Shown here one piece after another: positions 12,367 to 22,311 of a DNA stretch of 64,000 nt. Below the pieces are notes generated by a model. That model was given only the letters and a program-made list of their open reading frames with translations, was not told the origin of the DNA and did not search any database. A program made the position numbers and the translations under genes. Origin of the DNA: Symsagittifera roscoffensis (taxonomy: Eukaryota; Xenacoelomorpha; Acoela; Convolutidae); assembly GCF_963678635.1 (NCBI RefSeq), contig NC_087069.1, positions 2,928,166 to 2,992,165 on the forward strand. Direction: 5' to 3'. Each line of letters starts with the position of its first letter. The stretch's first letter is position 1.

Positions 12367-13112
12367 AGTCTTGGGACAGTGGTCTTGGGACACTAGCCTT
12401 GGGACACTAGCCTTGGGACAGTAGCCTTGGGACAGTAGTCTTGGGACACTAGCCTTGGGACAGTAGTCTTGGGACAGTAGTCTTGGTACACTAGTCTTGG
12501 GACAGTAGTCTTGGTACACTAGCCTTGGGACAGTAGTCTTGGGACAGTAGTCTTGGTACAGTAGTCTTGGGACAGTAGTCTTGGTACACTAGCCTTGGGA
12601 CAGTAGTCTTGGGACAGTAGTCTTGGTACAGTAGTCTTGGGACAGTAGTCTTGGTACACTAGCCTTGGGACAGTGGTCTTGGGATAGTGGTCTTGGGACA
12701 GTGGTCTGGGGACACTAGCCTTGGTACACTAGTCTTGGGACAGTAGTCTTGGTACACTAGCCTTGGGACAGTAGTCTTGGGACACTAGCCTTGGTACACT
12801 AGTCTTGGGACAGTAGTCTTGGTACACTAGCCTTGGGACAGTAGTCTTGGGACACTAGCCTTGGGACAGTAGTCTTGGGACAGTAGTTTTTGTACACTAG
12901 TCTTAGGACAGTAGTCTTGGTACACTAGCCTTGGGACAGTAGTCTTGGGACAGTAGTCTTGGTACAGTAGTCTTGGGACAGTAGTCTTGGTACACTAGCC
13001 TTGGGACAGTGGTCTTGGGATAGTGGTCTTGGGACAGTGGTCTTGGGACACTAGCCTTGGGACACTAGCCTTGGGACAGTAGTCTTGGGACACTAGCCTT
13101 GGGACAGTAGTA
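12367..13112 (+). repeat. 14-bp minisatellite in the leader
   Basis: About 53 units of CTTGGGACAGTAGT with variants (CACTAGC, GTACACTAG, GTGGT). Variants occur in higher-order runs, which suggests slippage or unequal exchange. The homologous array in the inner element is at 35,297-36,080. Confidence 0.95.
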
Positions 13113-13419
13113 AGAAGCCTGGGACGGTACAAAGAAGAGTAGGGACGGTAATTGGAAGTCTTGGGACGGTATAAAAATTGAAGTAAAATTACAATAAGTG
13201 TTTTAAGACAGAATTAAAAACAAGACTAGTCGGAACCCGGTACGGTTGAGACCACAAATAAAGAAAGTTTCTCGAAAGGTTTTGAAAGAGAACTGGGAAC
13301 AAGGTTTTTATCACGTTGTATATTTCCTTTTAAAAAAATTTTTCATAATAGATTTTATTCTTAGAATAGAATTGTGTATATAATAATATTGTAAATAAGA
13401 GCAATTGTAAATAGAAATA

Positions 13420-15360
13420 ATGAGACGGAGTAGGGTACCGGTGCTCGAAAAAAGGTCAACTGGATCAAACACGAAACATAACTTGTCGCTGCGCGGAACG
13501 ACATCAATGGGCCCAAGGAAAACAAAAGAATATTTTTCAGTGAGCATGGTCAGCACGAGGAGTAGTACCGAGAACAAGACGACAGAAGGTGCTAAAGACA
13601 AACAGGTGGAGCCCACAATTGAAATCGATCTAGAGACACGAGACCAGAGCGTAGATGAAGTGGAGAAGAAGACAACGGAATCCACACCGATGCCCCATAT
13701 GGAAGATCAAAATCCAAAAACCGTGGAGTTTTCGCCGATAGACACGTTGGAAGACACAACAGGCAATACCCGAGAAACGGTGAAAGACAACTCTCAAGTA
13801 AAGAAGACATCTTTTACAGAAAAGTTGGCGATGATGGTCGGAATGAAATCGAGAGACAACACGGCCGAAGAATCAAAAACTGAAAGAGCACGAACATTTG
13901 GGACAGTGAGCACGAAGGCGACAGAAGCCGACCTAAAGGAAGAACAAGCCAGAACAGAAGCGACAGCCGAAAACAAGACAACGGCTGATCATGAAACAGC
14001 TACTCTTGAGCTTGGCGACCTGATGACAAAACTAAATCAGATCGACAAAAAACTAAAGTACAGTGAGGAAGATAGAGACTTAATAAGGAAAGAGTTGAAA
14101 TACAACAAACACGAGTATCTGGATAGTTATTTTAACCTGGCTAAGGCGACAGACGAGAGACTCCAGCAGATGTCGGACAAGGTAGATGCCACCAATGAAG
14201 AACGAGATAAGAACATCAAAAAAGATATGCAACAGTTGAAAAACCGATATGATGATGTCAACAGCCAATTAAGTAGCCTGGAAAAGAGAATGGACACAAT
14301 GAACAGGAATCAGGCCGAAAGTTCGTGTGCAATACAGGCAAAATTGGATGCAATCTTGAGAAATTCTACCTCAAAAGAAAGACCGGCAGCGGATCGCACA
14401 CAAGGCACCAGAGTTGACTTTGTAGAACCACAAAGGAACAAACGGCAATCGACACCGTTGCCTTTACCCCGGGATGCGGTAAGCATAGCACCAACGGCGG
14501 CTAAAACAATCATGAAAAATGGAACATCAAACACAATGAGTGGTCCGGGGGACTCAACAGCTAACAGCAACGCAGGTCCGGATGCCATGACGTGGGCAAG
14601 CACTTGGGAGATGATGAACAGGACTCTAGAGGCCTTCGCCACGAGGAACACTGACTCGAGCGATAGGAGAGACGGAAAATCAAGAAAAATTTTCAAGAAG
14701 CCAAAAGAATTCAAAGACGACTCCGATGGATGCATTGACACTTGGGTGGAAGTGATGAGATTACACCTAGAGCAAGATAACTTAAATGATGAAAGACAAG
14801 CATGCACAGCCATACTCAGCAACTTGGAAGGCACGGTATTAAAATGCGTGGTTGCAAAGAAAGAAGAAGAACGCGATACCGCGGACAAAATCTTCGAAAT
14901 ATTGCTGAATCGATTCGGGTCAGGCATGAAGGGTCACCAAGCGATGATGCGATTTGAAAAGAAAAGGCAGAGGGACGATGAGTCAATTGATCGGTTCCTA
15001 GATGACGTTGAGAGCTTGAGAAGAAGGAGTGACCCAGAGGAGTCGACAAACAGAAGGAACTTTAGCATGCCTCGAAGTTCATTGATGGGGTAAAAAGTGA
15101 TGACTTAAGAACAATGTTAGCAACATACTACACATTGTCGAAAGACAGCGCACCGACCCCAGAAGAAATGAGACAGAAATCAAGGGAATACATGCTAATG
15201 AAGCCTAAGAAATACTCATATTCAGAAAACAGGAACACGCAAGGGGGAAGCCAACCTCAGAGGTCGTCATGGTACAAGCCTAGAGATGACATGGACAAGC
15301 GCAGATCATGCGCGAACTGCGGGTCGGCGGATCACCACGTGGCTGACTGCACAACATACC
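13420..15360 (+). pseudogene. Gag N-terminal half (sense copy), frameshifted and truncated
   Basis: It begins at an ATG (MRRSRVPVLEK) that is the same start as the inner gag at 35,015. It runs without interruption through the acidic, Ser/Thr-rich N-terminus, a coiled coil of about 90 residues and the central Gag region (TWASTWEMMNRTLEAF, HLEQDNL) to 15,093. A one-base deletion near 15,068 shifts the frame. The rest, up to the first zinc knuckle (CANCGSADHHVADC, near 15,312-15,353), is in another frame. The sequence then leaves Gag at a CAAGGC microhomology and enters the end of ORF3. At the point where the inner copy has a frame break (its 34,266) this copy is in one frame. Confidence 0.85.
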
Positions 15361-15497
15361 TTCAAGGCGAAGAGTGCGAAATGAGCGGATGGTTCGAAGA
15401 GATCTTGAGTCTTGAGAGGGAAGGGGGGCTTGAGTGTGAATCCGGATGAAACCTGGGTTCACGGAAAAGAAATTTTAACGAATCAGATATTGTTATT
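15361..15497 (+). other. End of ORF3 and start of 3' UTR of outer element (deletion junction)
   Basis: From CAAGGCGAAGAG onward it matches the last codons of ORF3 and the first part of the 3' UTR of the inner element (its 16,700-16,835 read on the minus strand). About 20 kb of the full-length plan is therefore bridged here. The match continues after the nested insertion at 38,495. Confidence 0.8.
15494..15497. repeat. Target-site duplication TATT of inner element
   Basis: TATT occurs at 15,494-15,497 and again at 38,495-38,498. Joining the flanks with one copy restores the 3' UTR sequence of this family. Confidence 0.75.
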
Positions 15498-16376
15498 GTA
15501 ACATTCGTCTACTACAGTCACACATGAGGCTTAAGAAAAATAGGCCCTATAACTATTGGCTCAGGAGTCAGGGACACTATCTCTTGTGTTTTTCCGCCTC
15601 AAATCAGTCGGAGCCAATTCGGTTCGCTTGTGACATGAGACTACGACCCATTACAGCTTAAAGGCTACTACTAAAATATCCCCCCCCACTCTAGAATTAG
15701 AAACGTCCCCATACTTAGGTCTCTAGATACCCAAAATACATGAACGCCGTTAAAAACCGGGTTGGAACAATCCGTTAAGTTACTTTTTATTAGACAGTGG
15801 AACTTTGATCCATTTGAGATGGATCAACCTAAAACTCGCCTTAACTCAACATAACAATCATAAAACACACTCTAGAAATTTAAATTAAGGACTCACATGT
15901 TGATGCGCTCAAGCACAGGAAGTAATTAAATGGGTGAGCAACTCTAGAATTAACTAAAGTAACTAGATAAGTTCAATGTTTATCAGTTTGAATGGTAATG
16001 GTAAGTTTGAACTCAAGAACGAAGTTTTATGTGGACCATTGGGACACTCAAGCTGTCCACCTTTCCGTCGAAGGTTCACTCTGGTCGAATAATTACTCTC
16101 TCGGGAATACTCTGTCTTCTATTTCAGATAGGACAGCTCTACTCTTGTTCACTATGATGGAAATTGCGAATAGCAATTTCCCACTCGTTTTTATATGACA
16201 ACTTTCCCGCGTGTGTGTCTTAATCGTTCTCATTTCTTTTTCTGATTTTCAGTTCTCGCGAGAAAATCGTGCATGACATGTTCCATTCGAAATTTTAAAA
16301 ATTTAAATTTCACTCCAAAATCAAGTGTTTTCTGCTCTTCTCAAGGTCAAACTTCCAAATATGACCGACTGGCACA
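15498..16376 (-). repeat. 3' LTR of inner element
   Basis: 879 bp, inverted relative to the outer LTRs and nearly identical to 37,607-38,494. It lacks the 6 bp CCAGTT-type insertion near 38,199. It keeps both short hairpins. Confidence 0.9.
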
Positions 16377-16806
16377 TACTCCCCGGACTCGAGATCGATG
16401 TCCTCATCGCGCGCTGTCTTCTGCCAGTGAGTCCCAGAAAAACCGAGTGTTGCTCAAGATACAGTGCCAGTGGTCATTTACAGAAGTTTGCAGCAGACTT
16501 AAGCTTATCTACACCCCAAAATTCACAGCCATGTAAAATTTTCACACTATCGCTAAACAGCAATCAAAATCTGCACACACCTGCACCCTCGAATTCTCGC
16601 TTTTTAAGCCAATCATTTAAAAATCTCTTTTGTCCTATTCAATCAGGAAATTGTCATGCAGCATTTTGATTTATATAATAAATATAGTATATTAGTAACA
16701 ATATTTGCTTCGTTAAAATTTCTTTTTCGTGAATCCAAGTTTCACTCGGATCCACGCTCAAGCCCCCCTTTCCTCTCAAGACTCAAGACCCACCCGATTC
16801 GCCCAT
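16377..16806 (-). other. 3' UTR of inner element
   Basis: 430 bp between the ORF3 stop and the 3' LTR, AT-rich in its first half. On the minus strand a purine tract GAGAGGAAAGGGGGG (near 16,765-16,780) and a short GGGGAG just before the LTR (near 16,379) are candidates for the polypurine tract. No gene is seen. Confidence 0.6.
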
Positions 16807-19800
16807 TCATCTCGTACTCTTCGCCTTGGAGGTACTGCATCCTGAAGTGCTAGATGCAGCAAACTGTCTCAACAGTTCCTCTTCATCATCGGAGCTAATC
16901 ACAATCTCCTCCCAAGCCTTCAGCTGTTCATAGGATCGCATCCATTCTCTCTGCTCCTGTAACCTCTTTGCTTGGTTGGGTAGTGCCTTCACCCTAGCCT
17001 CTCGGTTTAAGCAAAAGGAGTTGTGCAGGCTCAAGCTCACGTTCTTCGCCAGGTCTTCCTCTAGTATCGACTCCCTCGCTTTGGTATTGTCTCTAGACAT
17101 CTTCCCCACTCTTTTCCATCCCGTCGTGATTGCATTACGATGGGTTAGCAGGGGTCTCTTGAAAGCTTCCGGCCCAATCTCGGCCTGGAACTGTCGATAC
17201 TCTTTTTGATGTTTTCTCATGTGATCTTTCGTTGTCATGTACAACCAAGACGTCAGTGTCGCCCGAAACCATGGAAAGTACCTCAAGCGGCTCCATACGT
17301 GTCTGACTTCCATCGGTATGGCGAATACCTTGCACGCAGTCTCAAACAACTCGAGTCTCCTGCTGTAGTCTATCGCGTATATTGACTCAGCCGTTGGCGT
17401 CGTCGCCTCCCGATACTTCGTTATATTCCCTTCTATCCATCTCAGAGCTAACATCGTACTCACTACTAAGAGCGTCACCTTCTGCCGGTGATCCGGTAGT
17501 CCGATCGACCGAATCTCTTCCACATCCCACACCAGGCAAAGGTTCTTGTGATCTGGATACCACACCGTTTGTGCCAAGCAGTGGCATGGGCATTCCCCAT
17601 GAGAGATCTCAATGCTCCTGAGATTACGCTCCCCTGAGGCTTCCAAGAGAGGCTCAAGCTCCATCATTTTCTCGTGCATCGTGTCGTTGTCTTCCAGGTT
17701 CGGAGTACTTCCCACAGGCTTCCCGATCACGTTTTGTCTCTCGTGATCGCTCGTGTTTTCTCTTTCCAACTTCAGAAGATCTTCTCCCCAGATTTCGCTT
17801 AAGTCATCTCTCAATTCTTTTGGTACTGTCCCTTTGATTTTTCTCAACAACTTGTGCGAGTGATGCGACATCCGAGCCAACCTCACACACTTGGGCACTG
17901 AGAAGGCCTTGTCCACCAGTATTCTCTGGCTGGACACTTCCACCATCGCCATGTGTAGCGGGTAGTGACTTCCGCACAAGTTGGCCATCATTGACCCTAT
18001 CAGCGATTTCGCGTTCAATGGCAAGCCATAAGCTTCGCTCATGGGAAATCCCATTTCCGCCTCAAGACCAACCTTCCAGCTCCGGATGTGTTTTTGAGTC
18101 ACCTGCAACACCCCGGGCCATGATTCTACGCTCAACGCCGTCACTAAATGATGTTCAGACTCCAGTCTCTCCAGTGCCTGCAGACCACACATTCTCGAGA
18201 AGAATCCGAGAGCTGTCGCTATATTCACCGTGGTTCTCGCGTAACATTCCGCTATTATTTGCACTTCACTTTTCTCCCTTTCTGTGATGTCTTCGAACCA
18301 AGTGACCAGGTCTTCTTTTTGAAACGACAGTATTCTGACGCATGACCGTCCATCGCAGATGTGCTCTCCGTTCCCACACGTCGAATCCAGACAGCTACCC
18401 GGCTCCAATTTCTTTGCTGACCCGGGGTCGCTCGTCCTTTCGCTTGGCTCTTGCATCTGGGGTGTGATTAGCTTATGTAGCACACTCAACTTCGCCAGAT
18501 CTTCATCTTCCGTTGGTGCTAACCTCACTCGCTCGGTGGTTTCCTCGATTAGACTCGCATGGGGATGTGGACACCAGGAGGGTCTTAGTAGCTTCCATAT
18601 CACTCCCAAGTTCGTGGTTAACAAGCCATCTCCACCGCCCATGTTCACTTCAACTCTCTTGTTTGAGCGCGGTATGCTTATCACCTCTGGTGTTTTCTCA
18701 AGAATCAGGCCCAGGCTCGGCCCCTCTTTCTCCACCGCGTCTATCTCCATTATTCTTTCTGTCCAAAACTTCAGTAGCTCCGCTACCTCATGGTTTCTGT
18801 GGGCTCCTCCAGCTTCCGAGTCTAAGAAGGGATTGTAGGCTATTCCCATCACTCCAGACACATATTGGTATTCCCCCTTCTCACTGAGTCTCGAGTACTG
18901 TTCTGACGAGGCCAGGTTACGGTGAACATCATGTTCTTCCTCGAACTTCTTATTAGAGAACCTCCGTACCTCGTCCAGCTTTCGATGGTTCTCTAAGGAT
19001 AGTCTGGAACCATCTTCTTTCTCTATTCCTGTACTCTGATATACGTTCAAGATGATCGTTGAGACTCTTCTCTCCATGGTTTTACTTCCACTTGCTCTCT
19101 GGTGGCATGCCAGGATGGTGCTATCAGACATCATTGACATTGTCCATCTCAAGAAACATGTGGCATCTTTTCTTCTAGCCAGACTCAAGCCTGAATTGTC
19201 CCTGGCCACGTGTTGCATCAGTGCCTGATACACCTCTAGCTTCTTGCTTCCCAACTTCAGCCTGTCATACGAGGTCAATGTCTCCAACTCTATTCCCACC
19301 AGACTCCAGGTGAACATTAATTGTCCCGCAGTTCTAACGAAGGGATTCGCCATTAGTGGCGGTGCTGATGAGGATGTTCTCATCGCCTCTTCAAAATGAT
19401 CCTTCAACAAACTCTGCCAGGACCTCTTCAGATGACTTGCCATCTCTATCTTATTAACCTCGGCTTTTTGCTGGGTGGCCCAATTGCGTCGCCTGCGAGC
19501 TATTCCACTGTCCAACTTCTTCAAGCAGTCCTCCATTTCCTTCAATGTTTCGAGGGCCACCCACCACGTCCGGGAAGTGTTCCTCGTCTTGCTCCTCTCC
19601 AATGGATCACTCGTCACTTGTTTGCCCATGTCCTGATGTGCCTTTGAGATCCATTCTTTGCCGATCTCCACTTCCCCTACCTGTCCGTTCGTTGAACCTC
19701 TCTTCACGTTTACCTTCTGAGGCTTGAAGTCTTCTTCTGACGTCGAACTGGTGGAAACCTCTATTTCCTTTTCTACTTCAAGTGGTTTCCTGAGCTCCGA

Positions 19801-22311
19801 GCTATTCTTGTATGCCGCCGTCTTGCATCGGGCCAAAACGATGGGCGCCGTCTCTCTCAAGTTTCCTTCCGAAACAGCATCCACTGAAGGACTACCCCAT
19901 CCTTCCACTTCTCTCTTCCTCTTGCGAGTCTTCACATCTCTGCTCGAGGGTGTTGTGGCTATCATCATTGATTCGACCTCTCCTTCCACTTCTTCCAACT
20001 CTTGCCTCCCCCCTGCTCGAGCCTTAAGGATATTAGTACTTTTAATCATATGACTAGTCCCAACCTTATCCCTTTTTATATCATCAACCATTTTATCCAC
20101 AGTTTTTTGTTTCAGAGTAGAGCTGTCCTCACATTTCTCTTTTCTAGTCTTCGATCGTGCGTTCCTCAGCTCCACTAGCTTGTTCAGCAGCTCTTTTCTT
20201 GCTTTCTCATCCAGGCCCGTTCCTATCAGGAGCGGTTCCCCGAATCTCACTACTGCGTCCCACAGTTCCTTCTTGAACTTGTCCAGCGTCGTCTCGCTGC
20301 CCACTTCTCGATTGAATTCCTCCAGGAACTCCTGCCAAACGTCATCCTCGAGAGATCCCAAGAATATGTCCCTGTTCCCTTCGAACGTGTTCTTCTCCCT
20401 TTCCTCCGAGCTCAAGAGTAACATCCCCATATTGAAGGTCTCACCTGCCAATGGCAACTCTAGGTTCTTCCGCGGAGACGGAATCAGGGGTGGTGTGGCA
20501 GTATCTGCCCAATTCTCCTCGCTCAAATCTTTCAACAGCTCTTGAGTGGTGAGCTCCTCCCCTGATGGCCCTGGTTCAGGCGTATTCCCCACTTCCATGT
20601 CTTCACCAGCTTCACTGAGAGTTTCATCCATACTCTCTTCTCCTGACTCATGTCTCCTTCTCTCGAGAATTTTCTTAAATCGGTCCTCGACGGGTCCGCT
20701 CCTCTTGTCTCCAGGTGTGTCCACGGACAGTGGTGATGGTGTCGCAGGATCCAGCTTTTTGTATTCCGTCAGTGCTACGTGCAGTTGACCTGCTGCATCT
20801 AGTTCTGTTCCTTCCTGTCTTATTTCCACCTGTTCCAAGCCATAGGGCGCCTTATATTTTCTCGTGGCAAATTTCATGTCGTCCACCAGTGCGACGTGCC
20901 CCTCCATCACGATCATCCTGCCATCATCCCATATGGGCAACATGTTCTCAAGTCCCTCCTTCTCAAGAGTTCTCAAGACCTTCCTCACCTCATACCCTGG
21001 GGGCTGCGAACCTCTACTCTTTTTCGCTTGCGTCGTCCACGAGTTTACCTTCATCTCGCTGGTATGGAAGTAGACCGCCGCCGTGTAGCCAATGAACAGG
21101 GGGTCCCAGCCATCAGTGAAATCCTTCTGCATTTCCTCCGCCGTCATCCTCGCCATTATGGAGGGAACTACCAAGGGACTATTCATTCCTAAGGTCATCC
21201 TCCTGACTATTGGGAACTCAGGCATGGTGGCCGGGAGGATTTCTTTCTCCATTATGGTCTCCAGCTCCCTCTTCACCAGTGCGAAGCACTCCTTCCAGGC
21301 AGGAATTCTCAAGATTTCTCGTCCGTCCGCCGTCAATGGGTTCAAGTTCCAGAATTTGGGATACATTTCAATGGGACCCTCTCGCTTGCCTCCCATTCTA
21401 CATTGCATTTGACCCCTGAAGTTGCACACCATCATCTCAGCATCTTTCACTTTTCCGAAGAGTACCGTGTTGCTCATACGCGCCCTGAGCACCTCCTGCT
21501 GACACCAATTCAGCGCTGTACCATCCAGTACGCTGATGAGACTCAAGTGCGTCACCGAGTGACGATACGTTATCACCAGGGGATCTGGAAACGCGTACGT
21601 CACTGCTGGACCATAGATGCAGGTCACCACCTCCTCTAGACCCCGGATTATCCCCATTGGGTCCGACCTCATTGCCAGGCACAGGTCCGTCAACAGGGGC
21701 ATCCCTCTGTTCGCCTTCTCCCATTCTTCTCTCGAGGTTGGGTTCTCATCTTCACCCGTCATGTATCGATTCTGCATCATGAGGTATTGCACCAGCAGTG
21801 TCTTCAACCCTGCGGCACACTTGTAGGAGCTGGTTTCAGTGCTCGTGTGGACTCTCCCCATAGACAGAGGTTCTCCATATTCCATTAACCGATGAAACGA
21901 CACCAATTCCCCATGGGTCAAGAGTACTAGTGCCAGATACCCATCAACTCGAAGTGTCTCCACTCCTCGACTAAACATGTATGCTGGGCCCATGTTGAAC
22001 AAGTATCTGGGGTAAACCAAATACAGGGCCAAGAGCAGGCTGATGGACATGCCCAGTATCTCCTGTACGAAGGCTCCGAAGATAGTCGCCGTGGTGCCGA
22101 ACACTCCTGCCAAGAATTCTCTCTCCCAGCAAGGACTCAAGAACTTGAGAATCTCGTAATCTCTCCTAGTCTTCAATTCGCCGTTGGCGTGCTCTCTCCA
22201 AAATCCTCCAATCGTCACTTCATTGGCGGCCGAGACAAATCTAACCACCGTCATGTCTCTCGTTTCCGCTAGCTCCAGTTGCTTCTCTAGAAAACTCCAG
22301 ATTTGTTTCAC
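16807..22311 (-). CDS. ORF3: unrecognised 1,830-residue protein of the giant retroelement
   Basis: A long open frame on the same strand as ORF2, overlapping its stop by 4 nt. The frame start at 22,311 is GTG and the frame is open for several codons upstream, so this is probably not a true start. A one-base change near 22,330 separates it from ORF2, and I infer that the two were one protein of about 2,970 residues. The first 130 residues have hydrophobic stretches (for example ISLLLALYLVYP) that could be membrane segments. Residues about 590-1,000 are acidic, Ser/Thr-rich and low in structure. A Cys-rich patch (CLDSTCGNGEHICDGRSC) lies near 1,310, and CPCHCLAQ near 1,580. The C-terminus is charged and ends with an acidic and Ser-rich tail. 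I recognise no enzyme or envelope motif. The length of the open frame in a young element argues that it is or was expressed. Confidence 0.75.
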   Translation of the reverse strand: MKQIWSFLEKQLELAETRDMTVVRFVSAANEVTIGGFWREHANGELKTRRDYEILKFLSPCWEREFLAGVFGTTATIFGAFVQEILGMSISLLLALYLVYPRYLFNMGPAYMFSRGVETLRVDGYLALVLLTHGELVSFHRLMEYGEPLSMGRVHTSTETSSYKCAAGLKTLLVQYLMMQNRYMTGEDENPTSREEWEKANRGMPLLTDLCLAMRSDPMGIIRGLEEVVTCIYGPAVTYAFPDPLVITYRHSVTHLSLISVLDGTALNWCQQEVLRARMSNTVLFGKVKDAEMMVCNFRGQMQCRMGGKREGPIEMYPKFWNLNPLTADGREILRIPAWKECFALVKRELETIMEKEILPATMPEFPIVRRMTLGMNSPLVVPSIMARMTAEEMQKDFTDGWDPLFIGYTAAVYFHTSEMKVNSWTTQAKKSRGSQPPGYEVRKVLRTLEKEGLENMLPIWDDGRMIVMEGHVALVDDMKFATRKYKAPYGLEQVEIRQEGTELDAAGQLHVALTEYKKLDPATPSPLSVDTPGDKRSGPVEDRFKKILERRRHESGEESMDETLSEAGEDMEVGNTPEPGPSGEELTTQELLKDLSEENWADTATPPLIPSPRKNLELPLAGETFNMGMLLLSSEEREKNTFEGNRDIFLGSLEDDVWQEFLEEFNREVGSETTLDKFKKELWDAVVRFGEPLLIGTGLDEKARKELLNKLVELRNARSKTRKEKCEDSSTLKQKTVDKMVDDIKRDKVGTSHMIKSTNILKARAGGRQELEEVEGEVESMMIATTPSSRDVKTRKRKREVEGWGSPSVDAVSEGNLRETAPIVLARCKTAAYKNSSELRKPLEVEKEIEVSTSSTSEEDFKPQKVNVKRGSTNGQVGEVEIGKEWISKAHQDMGKQVTSDPLERSKTRNTSRTWWVALETLKEMEDCLKKLDSGIARRRRNWATQQKAEVNKIEMASHLKRSWQSLLKDHFEEAMRTSSSAPPLMANPFVRTAGQLMFTWSLVGIELETLTSYDRLKLGSKKLEVYQALMQHVARDNSGLSLARRKDATCFLRWTMSMMSDSTILACHQRASGSKTMERRVSTIILNVYQSTGIEKEDGSRLSLENHRKLDEVRRFSNKKFEEEHDVHRNLASSEQYSRLSEKGEYQYVSGVMGIAYNPFLDSEAGGAHRNHEVAELLKFWTERIMEIDAVEKEGPSLGLILEKTPEVISIPRSNKRVEVNMGGGDGLLTTNLGVIWKLLRPSWCPHPHASLIEETTERVRLAPTEDEDLAKLSVLHKLITPQMQEPSERTSDPGSAKKLEPGSCLDSTCGNGEHICDGRSCVRILSFQKEDLVTWFEDITEREKSEVQIIAECYARTTVNIATALGFFSRMCGLQALERLESEHHLVTALSVESWPGVLQVTQKHIRSWKVGLEAEMGFPMSEAYGLPLNAKSLIGSMMANLCGSHYPLHMAMVEVSSQRILVDKAFSVPKCVRLARMSHHSHKLLRKIKGTVPKELRDDLSEIWGEDLLKLERENTSDHERQNVIGKPVGSTPNLEDNDTMHEKMMELEPLLEASGERNLRSIEISHGECPCHCLAQTVWYPDHKNLCLVWDVEEIRSIGLPDHRQKVTLLVVSTMLALRWIEGNITKYREATTPTAESIYAIDYSRRLELFETACKVFAIPMEVRHVWSRLRYFPWFRATLTSWLYMTTKDHMRKHQKEYRQFQAEIGPEAFKRPLLTHRNAITTGWKRVGKMSRDNTKARESILEEDLAKNVSLSLHNSFCLNREARVKALPNQAKRLQEQREWMRSYEQLKAWEEIVISSDDEEELLRQFAASSTSGCSTSKAKSTR

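Larger units (their letters stand above)
10837..13419 (+). other. Untranslated leader of outer element (second copy, sense)
   Basis: About 2.6 kb with no credible frame. Right after the primer site it holds several short self-complementary blocks (for example GTACCGGTGGTAC at about 10,906-10,918). These could fold in RNA and are a possible packaging region, which is an inference. Further on come three 70-bp repeats, purine-rich tracts with GGGGG runs, an A run at about 12,211 and the 14-bp minisatellite. Confidence 0.7.

Noticed and set aside
12310-13112. A CRISPR-like array
   Set aside because: Units are 14 bp with no unique spacers, in eukaryotic retroelement leader sequence. It is a minisatellite.
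655-16376. A 15.7-kb DNA transposon with 0.9-kb terminal inverted repeats
   Set aside because: 655-1,558 and 15,498-16,376 are indeed inverted copies, but each is an LTR with its own direct partner (38,948 and 37,607) and its own target duplication. The inverted look results from nesting.
16807-17300. Envelope gene in ORF3
   Set aside because: No signal peptide at an ATG, no furin-type site followed by a hydrophobic fusion segment, and no C-terminal membrane anchor. The hydrophobic stretches lie only near the N-terminus.
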